64,000 nt of DNA, taken from Bradysia coprophila (taxonomy: Eukaryota > Arthropoda > Insecta > Diptera > Sciaridae). Location: assembly GCF_014529535.1 (NCBI RefSeq), contig NW_023503293.1:6234520-6298519 (forward strand), given 5' to 3'. The notes under the pieces are model-generated. The model was not told the origin of the DNA and ran no database searches. It worked only from the letters and a program-made list of their open reading frames with translations. Within the stretch, counting starts at the first letter, position 1. Each line of letters opens with the position of its first letter. Positions 32,178-43,379 of this stretch are shown in pieces. Both the position numbers and the translations under genes were made by a program.

Positions 32178-33816
32178 GTAAAATGTTGGGTGCAGCGCTG
32201 GAGTCATTCTCTGCTGGTCGGTTAGGAATTATGCAAGAAAGTGTGGGAACGTTGTCACATGCCGCCGTTATTTTGATTCGGTACGCAGCGTTACGGAAAC
32301 AGTTTGGTCCGGATAGAAGTGGACCTGAGGTACCAATTATCGAGTATCAGCTGCGCGTAAGTAAAAATGAGAAATTTGATTGCCCAATGGATGATAAGTT
32401 CATAACAGCCGGTCCACTATGTTCTAGCAATGGAGAATATTTCCATATCTTGCTGCTGCTTGTGTGTTCCGAGCCTCCGTGTTCGCCTTAACTGACATGT
32501 ACTTATAAACGGTAGAGAAATCTCAGGCCGATTCCAACGGCCTATAGTTGCTGGTAAGACTCTTTTTATCCTAAATGTTCCCTCTTTGCTAACCACAGTA
32601 CCCGTACAGACTCAAAAAGTGTCGGAGATCCATGCCCTAGTCTCATCGTCGAAACCACTATTGACTTGGACCGCCCGAGATGCTATTCAAGAAGCCAGGT
32701 AACTGTTTTGCAAACAAGGTTGTCCGATTCGAGTCGATTTCCTAATTTCCACTATTTCGAATCTAAAGAGAAGCGTGTGGCGGTCACGGATATTTGAAGG
32801 CGGCCATTTTGGGTGAATTGGGAAAAAATCACGACGCATACGTAACAGACGAAGGAGACCATAATGTGTTGGGTCAACAGGCATCCAATTGGTTGATTCG
32901 ACAATGGGAAAACGGCGTTGAAAGTCCAGCTGGAACGACCAGTTTCATTAAAAATCGCAACGAAATTTCTGGCTTCAATTTCGAGAACATTTTGACGAAG
33001 TGCGACGTGAATAGTTTCGAATGTAAGTCAATACAACCGCCGATCCATGGACCTGTTGACCGAGCTTATTTCGTTTTAGTTATAATCTGCTGCTATGAAT
33101 GGCTTATGTGCTGGTTGCTGCAGAACATATCAAAGACAATGGCCCAAAAGGTAGAGCAGGACGTTCATGAGTTCGCTGCCCGAAACAATGTGCAAGTGTA
33201 CAAAGCGAGAGATTTTACGCGTGCATACGCCGAGTATTATGCATTGAAAAGCTTCCTATGAGTCGTTGAAATTGGTGTCTTTGACGGTTGTCCGTTAATG
33301 TTGATTTTCAGAAAACATTTGACGAAGAGTGATGTTACTCCGGATTTGCAGCCGTACTTGCATACCATCTTCCTCATTTACGGATACTGGTGCATAGATA
33401 AACATATGACAAGTGAGTGAGATCATTGAATTTTTACCAGTTTGTTGTCGAGGAACTTCTAGCCCCAATAGATGTCCATGTTGTTAACTGAACTGTTTTT
33501 TCTTTTCAGGGAAACTTTGCCACCGGTGGTTCGAAACAATTTGCCTTAGTGTTGCGCAGACATCAAGGACGTATCGGTATCGATTGTAGATGTATTGGCA
33601 CCACCAGACTTTGCACTGAATTCAGTATTGGGAAAATCAGACGGATTGGTAGGCTGAATTGGAAAAGTTTCCATTCATTCGTCCCCCCCTAATTGTCCCT
33701 GTTCGTTTCGTTTAGTTGAACCAAAATCTACAGCACGAATTTATGACAAATCAAGGAGCGTTGGAACGTGCCAGCTGGTGGCAGGATGTGGTCATTCCAC
33801 CGAAATCGAAACTGTA
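32178..33816 (+). pseudogene. 5'-truncated acyl-CoA oxidase (ACOX3-like) with four in-frame stops
   Basis: ACOX enzymes catalyse the first step of peroxisomal beta-oxidation. Exons by eye: 32178-32356, 32428-32553, 32610-32698, 32769-33022, 33080 to about 33261, 33312-33412, 33510-33648, 33716-33816. Seen: FSAGRLGIMQESV, AALRKQFGP, the hallmark REACGGHGYLKAA, VLGQQASNWLIRQW, VLAPPDFALNSVLGKSDG and a C-terminal PPKSKL ending in the PTS1 signal SKL. The whole N-terminal half, including most of the FAD-binding region, is absent upstream. In-frame stops lie at 32506 (TAA), 32545 (TAG), 33259 (TGA) and 33547 (TAG), while nearly all GT-AG borders are intact. The retained introns mean it arose by DNA-level duplication or decay in place, not retroposition. 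Sequencing error is unlikely for four stops. Confidence 0.85.
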
Positions 33817-34202
33817 AAGAGATAGAGATAAAGATAAACTAGAAGGGATGGAGAGATGTTAAATGTAGAAATAAGGAGAGTTTAACGGAAAATAATCATT
33901 TTTAACGAGATTAAGATTTAAGTAAGTAAAGTATTCATGTGACGGTGAAGTAAAAAAAAAATGGAAAATTGTTTTATTCGGACTGACTCTCTAAAGACCC
34001 TTTGGGACGAAAGTCTTTGAAAATCCTGTTGTTCATACAAAAAAAAAATCTAAAAACCCTTCTGCTATTACCCGATTAACCATATAACCGTTCCATGCCT
34101 GTACGACTTCAATGTAGCTGAAAATGGAATCATCAACAGTAAAGACAAAAATGAGTGTGACAGATACTTTGGAAAATGGCATCGGTCACATATTCCAGAT
34201 TT

Positions 34203-34450
34203 TTAGCCCCATACGAAGTACGAAGGGGCTTATAGGATTACGATGCCGTGTGTAATTGATGGAATTCGAAGCAGACGGTAAGGGCAAAGTGTTTACCTAT
34301 GTTCATAGATGACGAATCCGCATAAAAAATTTTGTCTGTCCGTCACGTCAATATCTTGAGTAAATCAAATCCGATTTCAAAAAAAAAAATCCCTGAAAGA
34401 TAGTCAAAATAGTGAGGCTAAGTCGAAGATGGGCGATTTTGGGGACCCAC
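34203..34450. repeat. Relative of the 25991-27066 element (one end)
   Basis: It starts TTTAGCCCCATACGAAGTAC and GGGGCTTATAGGATTACG, matching in order the minus-strand right end of the other element (TTTAGACCCGTACGAA, GGGGTCTTATAGGTTTACG). Both then have a TGTCCGTC-type tract, CTTGAGTAAA, ATCCGATTT and GAAGATG. Divergence is high. Further homology seems to continue to about 34530 (AGTTAGACCACTTGGTGTGA). Confidence 0.6.
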
Positions 34451-35663
34451 AAGTGCTTCAACGTTTTCTGTGAGTTAGACCACTTGGTGTGAACTAGGTA
34501 CAGGGCGGCAAGCCGTTTTTGCTTGTTAGTTCAGGTACTTGTGTAACTCCGTGTGCCTAAAGTTCTTTAAGATTTTTCTTTGTTCCATGTTGTTTGCCAC
34601 GAAACGTTGTGGAACAAATTTTTTTTCCGGAAAATGGAAAATCGTTTTTCCGGCCGGAAAAGCCATTCATATGAAAACCTTCGAAGTCGAATATCTCCGA
34701 AAATACAATATTTTTTTGAAAAATTTCTTCTGTTCTGGAAGGTATGGCTCATTACCGATATTTCATGGAAGAACTTTTTTTAGAGGAGTTGGAATGGAGT
34801 CGTTATTAGGGTTCACCTAAAAAGTGTCCCGGAAAATTCATCAACTTTGAAGCCATTTTCCCTGGCCATTTCGAATTTATTTTTCATAAAAGTGGTGACA
34901 TTCGAAAGCTACATTCAAGTGCTTCTGATTTCAGCCGGCCGGACATGATCCATGTTCGGGAGCCTGGGATATGAACTGGGAAAGTCATGTATGTCCATAT
35001 AAGGATTTTTCAAGTTTTTTCTAGATCAATAAAAGATAGTTAGCTATAATTTGGGATGCTAATTCCAGTGTTTCTTATACATACAACTCGTCACTACTTC
35101 CCCTCTCCTTGATTTCGGTTCAAGGATTATGGGAAGTTCCATATTTGGGATGTTATTGATGGTTTTCCCTATGAAAATATTTATTTACTTTACGAAAGCA
35201 TTTTCGTGTGACATAACTATTTTATTGGTCCCGTTCCAGGATGAAATAATTTTTGTGACTGTTTATGGAGTAACCCATCCAAAATGTTGTCGAATCCTTA
35301 CGTTTCTAGCTCTTCTTTGTTCTAGACACTAGACATATCTCACGTTTTTGGCATTTTTTTCGGCTGACGTTTGAACTTTTAACAAGTTTGAAGTCACCAG
35401 AGGTCAGTTCCTAAAAATAAATCACGTCTTCATGGTCCACTGTCTTCCCTACCCTAGAACTACAGAACTGCAGAGAATTCTGAAGATTTAAAAAAAAAAA
35501 TCTCAACGCATTCTTATATGAAAATGACCAAACACAACGCTGCCTTTGATTTGGTTTCTGTGCGTTTCATTTGAATTTGCAGCGGACTTATGGTGTGAAT
35601 TGGTTGCCGACACTAATTTTCGGGTGTCATGGGAAGTTTACAGTTAAAGGAAAAATAATGGAA

Positions 35664-35688
35664 AGAGAGAGAGAGAGAGAGAGAGAGC
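35664..35688. repeat. (GA)n microsatellite
   Basis: About 12 GA units in a row with flanking non-repetitive sequence. Confidence 0.9.
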
Positions 35689-35892
35689 GGTTTCCATTGT
35701 TGTTTTTAAACGGAGTGAAGTGCGAATTAAGCTTAACACATGTTAAACTAACTGGTCCTTCGCCTAAAATAAAATCCATGAAATTTCCAGGGAAGTTGGT
35801 TCACAAAATAATAGAACGCTGACATTTGTAATTTTATGAGGAAGGTGAGAATTATAATTTCATTTACCTCCTGTAATGTCATAATATTCACA

Positions 35893-36084
35893 ATTTGAGT
35901 GTTAACCAGGCAGGAGCGCTGATTTGACTAGGGACCTGAATAATCTAGGAGCCCTAAATTTTTTGCGAATAAAATTTTTCAATTTACGTCAGTGTTCATT
36001 TGAGTTCATTTTCACACAGTATATTAGGTCCCTTATTTGACGTTTCGAAAATGAACCGCTCCTGCCTGGTTTATTTTACTCTGC
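35893..36084. repeat. MITE-like element, CCAGGCAGGAGC family, copy 1
   Basis: It is bounded by GTTAACCAGGCAGGAGCGCT near the left end and CGCTCCTGCCTGGTTTATTTT near the right, which are inverted copies. The full-length copy 2 at 60197-60392 lies in the opposite orientation and shares the interior words GACGTTTC / GAAACGTC, ATTAGGTC / GACCTAAT and TTTGAGTTCATTTTCA. The outermost left TIR bases are degraded here. Confidence 0.8.
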
Positions 36085-36371
36085 CGTGCATTCACAGAAC
36101 GTACATTTATTAACTGAAAACTTCGATAAATGGTCATTTGCGCACGGCTAACTTCGATAATGTCACATTTATTCACGGAAAACTTCAATAATTTCTCATT
36201 TATTCACTGAAAATTGACAAATTCTTGACAGTTCACTAGATGTGTGTTTTATTTGTAGGGAATATGAATGAGTGACGGTGTCATGGCGTGTTTATGTTTC
36301 AGTTTGATTTTTTTAATTTGTTTTTTATGGTGATTATGACATTACAGGAGATAAAACCTTGTTCCTAACAC

Positions 36372-36468
36372 GGTAGTAAATGGGGGTTTTGCGCACACGA
36401 TGTGTTGCCGATACGAGCGAAGCGACTAGATCTGACATCTAGTGCGCAAAACAATCCCATTTACTACC
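36372..36468. repeat. 97 bp inverted-repeat element
   Basis: GGTAGTAAATGGGGGTTTTG and CAATCCCATTTACTACC pair apart from small indels, extending inward through TTTTGCGCAC / GTGCGCAAAA. The interior contains ATACGAGCGAAGCGAC. Short MITE-like element. Confidence 0.75.
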
Positions 36469-37653
36469 TTATTATGAAAATAGCTATTAAGCTTTAGTTT
36501 CCAAACAGTTTTTTTTTATTCTTAAATTTTATTTTCTCAATAGGCAACTTAAAACAAAAATTCTACAAAAAAAATGTTTCATAAATTTATAATTAGATAA
36601 TGAACTGATCGGTTGTAATTTTCCAGTCCGATAATAATTTCTTTGATTTGTTCCACAAACTCAAGGAATAGATAATTATAAAGAAGAGACAAATTTAAAA
36701 CGTCTAAAGATACAAATGTGTCTTTGCAAATGTTCCATCTTAGTTTAAATTTATGGTTTTCCTTTCCTTTTCTTATCTTAAATATATTAAATTTCATTTT
36801 ACATTGTTTGTGTGTCTATATTGTGATGATTGGGGGGGTCAACTTTTATAGTGAAATGGGAAGAAAATGCCAAGGTTATACCACAATAAGCATAAAAGAT
36901 TAGTTTTAGAGAAATTGTTTTTCTGTAGTAAAATTTTACAATTATAAATTCAACGTTTTGTTTGTTTCTTTTTTACACTTTCATATTTTTTTAAAGCTTA
37001 AACTTAGTGGATTATTACGAAGCGATTTCTAAACAACAGAAAACTTATTTTCCTTTCCTCAATTTTATCGTTTAACAGAACTCCCTTAGGCATATGCTAT
37101 CATAATTTTCTTTTTTTATTTAAATATAATTTCCATTCCATCGTCTTCATGTTGGAATGATAAAATTATTTTCTATTTTCTTTTTCATTTTAATTCAATT
37201 TATATCATGATCATAAGCGAGCTGTGTAAGCGTTTCACTGGTGAAAAAAGAAAAGAAAAATCGACGAACTAAATGAATTCAGGCTTGTTTGACATGGGTT
37301 AAGTCTAATTAATTAACAGGATCAATGGAAATAAAGTTGTAAATTTGAAAAACAAAGTTATATGATTGACATAAACACTTTGGGTTGTAACGAATAAATC
37401 TCTAGCATACGATCTTAAAATTTCTGTTCTTCATAGCAATGTAAAGTTTTCGATTTGAATTCTTCACATCCAAATGAGGTTCTTCCCAAGAATGTCAGGA
37501 AAAAGATAAATTTCCGTTTTAAGGATACACAGTTTAAGATAGAAAAAGATTTACGTTGAAAAATTACAGAAATGAAAGATTTATTTCGAGATTTATGTAA
37601 AAATAACATCACTCCGAACCCTCTCTCTAGGTATTTCTAACTCTACTGTATGG

Positions 37654-37732
37654 TAAGCCCCGTATACAACATCGAGAGACAGAAATTCGTGTTTAACCAT
37701 TTCATATCAATCAGTGTTGTATACCCGGCTTA
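37654..37732. repeat. 79 bp inverted-repeat element
   Basis: TAAGCCCCGTATACAACA at the left end pairs with TGTTGTATACCCGGCTTA at the right end with one mismatch. Very short MITE-like sequence. Confidence 0.65.
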
Positions 37733-40621
37733 TTACTTTAAGTGTCTTGAAATGTAAATATTCTCTATGTTCATTACAATATGAAAATTCTGTGGACCCT
37801 GATTGAGGTACTAATGCGGAGGTTTTGTGTCTGGTGGGGATACTCATTTTCTTTAAATCGGTTTTCAAACTGTGCTAGTGTGACGGTCACTGTGACCTGG
37901 GTATAGGTCGGTCGCAACCGATTTTTAGTAAAAAATATATACAAGCAGTTTGTCGGTGTCATAAAAGGGTTTGGAAACTTTGAAGTGAATATTAACAACG
38001 AAAACAGTCAATGATTTTTTAACTCATTGATCCACAGTGACGGAATGAATTGGACATTACATTTAAGTTGTGATCTTGCTGAATTCATTGGATTTTTTTT
38101 TTAAATTTAGTACTCAAAACATGTGTACTGTGTAGCTTTAAAGGAATCTTGGCGTAAAATTTACATTTTTGCCAATGAGTCTGAAAAACTGTGATCCGCC
38201 ACTGTTACTCATAACATAGATTAAGGTTAGCTCGTTCGGTATGTAGTTTTTTTATGTAGGTGCATGGGATTTCGGTGGGGTTTGAAATCTAGTTTCTATA
38301 TGTTGCACACATTGCATTGTCCAAGTTCTTTATTTGGTGAATTAGGTGAAGTCCTTTTTCACAAAACAAGAAAAAAATTTTGAATTTGTCAACAACGTGC
38401 ACAAAACGAAAATCAAACCCTACTCGAAACTGGTGACGATCCACTTGTCAACATGAACAAATTCCATAATCTAATAGTTAAACATACTATGGATAAAAAG
38501 TTGTCAAGTCGAGTTCACGTGTGAAATTTGATCATGAGACGAGGTCAAGGTCCATTACTCACTCAGAAACATGACTCTTCATTTTTATCCCTAGTTATGT
38601 ACACAACATTGAACACGAACTACGAATAGACACATTACAGCCCTAGGGTTGTAAAATATATATCTATGAAAATCCATTACACCACTGTATGAGATGTGTA
38701 AAAAAAACGTATGGTGTGCAGGATACGGGGACAGCTACACGTGTGATTGTTACATCTCAGTAAAAATTCTGTTCACAAAATTACAACATTCAATTAAAAA
38801 TATTCCCAGACTATTATCATGATATTATTTGTTGTTGTTTTAATTTGATTTTGGATAGTTTATCAATAAAAAAAAAATTACGTTGTTTTCAAATAGTTTT
38901 TTTTTCGTCTTCTTTTGTCTATCAAATATTTAATTGAGAATTTAAATGACACATCTATTGTAATTTACGATGTACAAAAATATACGGTCCAAAAATATAT
39001 TATTATTTTCACTTTTCCTTTTTTGTTTTATTTCCTTTTTTAATTATTAATTTTCATTGATGAACTTAAATCGGGAGTTATAGGTGAGTAACGTTTAATT
39101 TGATATTCTTCCTCATTCGTTTTTTCTTTTTCATTTTTGTTCTTTTCTACTTAAACGCAATTTAATTTTAAATATTTTTTGTTTGTTTGTTTTTAAACAG
39201 AAAATCCAATATATTTCGAACACAATATATATAATATTCGTTAATAATAGTTCTTGCGATCAAATAAAGCATTATATATATCCAAGGGGCATTAATATAT
39301 TTTCTTCTTTTTATAAATATTTTCATTTTTGTTTTGTTTTAAAAATTGTTTGTGGATAAATATGTTTTGTTTATAATTTGTATTTAGGTTAAAAATTCTC
39401 TTATTACACTGAAATTGTCTTGAATCAACTATAAGAATTATTTGATTTCTTTATAAATTACATTCATCTAACGCTTATTTAATTTTATAATTCTTTTACA
39501 TTCGGTCACAATTACATACTGAAACTATGTATAGTTTGTTTCGACGAGGCAGGCAGCGGATAAGCGACCTACGACAAACATAGTGGATGTTAGGGCTATT
39601 TGAGTAGAGGCTTTCATTCTGATTGGATGCAATATTTTTGTGCGATTCTCAGACAAACCTGTTATAAACGGTTCGTCATCTGTTATGGGCAACAATTCAA
39701 AAATAAGAGGTGAACTATGGCTATTGCAATGTTTAGTTTCGAGTAGCAAAAATTCTTTTAAATTTTCAGAAAATCCTTCAAAATCAATTAATCTGTAAAT
39801 CAAACAAAATCCTTGAAAATCAAAGGAAAACTTTGAAAATCAAACAAAACTTTTCTTACGCTTTCTTTCCTTGATTTTTTGCTTGTAAATCAGAGGAAAA
39901 TCGTTTGAAAATTTTGTTTTAGAAAACCCTTTTGCTCTCAAAATACACGATTACTGTCCCTCGGGAATAGCCATTTTCGATACTAGTAACGAAATTTGAG
40001 TTGTTTAATTTCTTTGAATTCTAGCATTAGTGGCGTTAGTATCGAAATGAAGTTTATTTTAGGACTAGTTAGCCTAGAGGTACGTCATTTTCATGGTACA
40101 TGACAAAGGAAATGTAGATCTGCCAAGAATATAAATTCTGCATCCAGTAAACCCAATACTGCAAGCCCTGTCGATCAAACTTATCTTTTGCTTGCCAATT
40201 ATTCTTTTGTGCGCAATATCAGATCGTCTCTGACCTCGTTCTGCAAACTATGATTGTAGCGGGAAACCTTTGTTTGGCCTCCGCTGCAATCGTTTATCTA
40301 AATATAGTCTTCTTTTTCCAGCAAGTTTCATTTTAGTTTTCACAATTTTTATGTTTAATATAGATCACTAAAAGCAGAACTTTGTTTTTTTTTTTGTAAT
40401 TTTTGTTTTTAAATGTTTTGTTTTTTATTGAAAAAATTCTATATTTTTGAGTTAGAAAACTGTTTGGCTGTAAATGCAACGTTGTAATGGCAGTGAAATT
40501 TTAAGTATTTTCTGGTTGAAAATTCAGAGAATTGTGTCAGACAATTTTTTTAGAATTTCAATTTGGTTTTATTTCCATTTTCTTGTTTAATTTTCATTTT
40601 TTTAAATTTTTTTATGGTTTT

Positions 40622-40622
40622 G

Positions 40623-40648
<26 letters not shown>
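40622..40648. repeat. (TC)n microsatellite
   Basis: About 13 TC units; read on the minus strand it is (GA)n. Confidence 0.9.
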
Positions 40649-40654
<6 letters not shown>

Positions 40655-43308
40655 CTTGACCCTTCCATAAACTGAATATGCTAACGAATCTCTTGGTAAT
40701 TTCCTTATCATTTCTAATTTAGTTTCTTTTACGAAAACACCAAATCAAATGCATTAAAGATAATTTGATTTAAAAAAAAATGGAATTCAAATCCTTTTCT
40801 TACTGACAATACAAGACATCTAACCCGCTTATCGTTCACCGTCGTTCCATCTGCCATTTATTTATTATTTCATTTACATTTTATTCGTCTATTCTTTGCC
40901 ATATTCATAAATAACTATTCATCATAACAAAAATTAAATATCAAACCCTGTATTATTCGCAAGCTTAATCGACATTTAAAAGCAAAATGTGAATTATAAA
41001 AATAAAGAAAAAGCGAAAAGCCGTCCGCTATGTAGAATTGTTTGATAATGGGAATGCAAATAAGCAATTTTTACGTTTAAACAAAAGTCTGTTACCTGTT
41101 CAAATATAGCTGCAGCAGAATCAGTATACGGCGATCTATAGGACCATTTATAGTTTTGCATGTTCATTCTTGTGAGGTGCATTTTGTCAACACTTCTTAT
41201 GTGGTAGAAATTGCCAAATTGGTACTGAACTATAAAATACCTACCGTGTATACAGCTCACTAGATATCGTTGTAAGTGGTTTTACCATTGAATAAACTGG
41301 CTCTTCTGTGCATGTGAGCCTTTTAAGTGTTCAACGAATCAGTTCCATTGAAATTCCATGGACTTCGATCGCTTGTTTGTGTCCATTTTCAAAAAATCCC
41401 AATTTCTCGAAATTCTCCAAAAATTTTAGGACCTTTGTGGGTAATTGTATAGGTACACCAGATCCGCCCTGATAATGGTGAAATCGGGGAAGGTCGGTCG
41501 CGCCTTTTGGTTTAATCAATTAAAATTTTTATACTGGCGCCTGTCACTTAATTTTTACGCTTTCTGATCAGCGTGTTGCCAAATGTCCGATGTGCCATTT
41601 GGTAGCCAGTCCGACCCTGCACCAGACCAACTGTGTTTTTTTTGTGTGCACTCATTTGATTCCATTTGATCACACCAACTAAAACCAAATTTGCCAGCTA
41701 GAGCACTAAACTTTCATTGAACAGTATGGGGACATGATGGTATACGTAGAATACTTTAGTCATTTCGGATGATCACTGCTGAAAATATCCGCATGCGTGG
41801 ATTTTTGAAACAATTTTTTTTTTCTTCTCCATATCAACAAAGAACAAAAAAAGTGTATATCGAACGCCATTCCACCCATGCACAGCATATACAATCTACT
41901 ATTTTTGGTGGCAAAATTATAAAAGTAAAAAGGAAAAATAAAACGAAATTTTGTAAACTAAAAATAATTAAATTTATTTATTCCAATTTTTCTCTGTTTT
42001 TTTTTTTTTTATTTTATTAAAAATCTTGTGTCCTTCTCACTGTTTGAAAGAAGAACAGAATTAATTCGCATTTTCGTCGATACGTTCGGTAAATTAATTA
42101 AATTTTTTCTTCCTAATTTCTACTTTCATGCGCCTTTGTTTGTGTATGTGTAAAAATGCATTATGAACAAAACGAAAAAAAAAATCTAAAAAAATGATGA
42201 TGTCTTAGCAGCGTTATAGTTAGATATAATTTGTTTTCTTTCTTTTGCAGTTTATCTTCCTTCAAATTTTATTTCCTCTTTCCGTGACATGCAGGTAAAT
42301 TACATTAAAAAAACGTGCGATCCCATTTTGAAATAAACAAAAAATCTTTTCGAAATTTCAATTATGGTTTCCAAATTATGAAAATGAACCAACACTAATT
42401 GAAGTCTGCGGAGAGCATATCATTCCAATCTTTTCTCCTAAGTCGGCAAATTTCCATTCAAACAAACAGGTAGATTTTTTCTAATCAATTGCGAGTTCAG
42501 ACATTATTTCGGTGGCCTAATTAGGTATATAGGCATTGCATGGAGCCCGATTGACTGTTTTCGACATCAAATGGAAAATGTTTTCGTTTCTTTAATGTAA
42601 CAAACAGAGTAAATGGAAGGATGATAGAGAAAAAATGCCGAATGTACTGTAGTGTCCTCCATGATTTTTCGTTATATTTTCGACTAGTGTCTAGATCAAC
42701 TTGAATGAAATTAGGTTGACGAACGAAGCGTGTGCGGATTGTATGATGACATTGTGTCATTTTTGACATTGGCTTTCGTAAGTCACTTCTAAAGTCACGT
42801 GAAGGTATATACTGGCTGCAGGGCTTAATTTTGGGATTTTTAATTGTGACGATTCCAAAAAAAAACTCTGAAAATATTCCTAGGAATTTTTCGGAATTTT
42901 CAGAACTAAAATTATCATAGAAGAGCCCAGTCTGCAAACGATTTCAGAAACACATCGCGATCGGCCCGAATACCGGAACCCTGAGCATCATCCAGTTCTC
43001 TTTTACCGTTTTGTTTTTTTTTGCAATGAAGGCAACAATTAGTGTTCCGGTTAAAATCATTTCCATGCCAGTCAATTTCATAATTTGCTTCCATAAAATT
43101 ACTTTTCGATGAAGAAACTTATAAAATCGTAATTAGGAAATTGGTTTTTTCTTCTTCTTTTTCTTTGTTGTTTTTTTTATCATTACCATTATTTACATTT
43201 AATGTGCTCTTTAAGATCCTTCTTCCTTCTCGTTTTCTATTAAATAAAAAATAATAAAAACTTACGATGTGATTTAAAAAAAAATGAAGACGGAAATTTC
43301 AAGGTAAA

Positions 43309-43379
43309 AGGTTTCTTGGTAGAGTTTTTTCCCACAAATTCCACAAATTGGACTTAAAAAAAACTCTACCGACAAACCT
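43309..43379. repeat. 71 bp hairpin element
   Basis: AGGTTTCTTGGTAGAGTTTT pairs with AAAACTCTACCGACAAACCT with two mismatches around a loop of about 30 nt. MITE-like, or a small structured RNA element if transcribed within the neuroglian 3' region. Confidence 0.65.

Noticed and set aside
34539-34820. Overlapping open frames near 34.6 kb on both strands
   Set aside because: Three frames of similar length over the same AT-rich sequence with no protein pattern; probably part of a decayed repeat.
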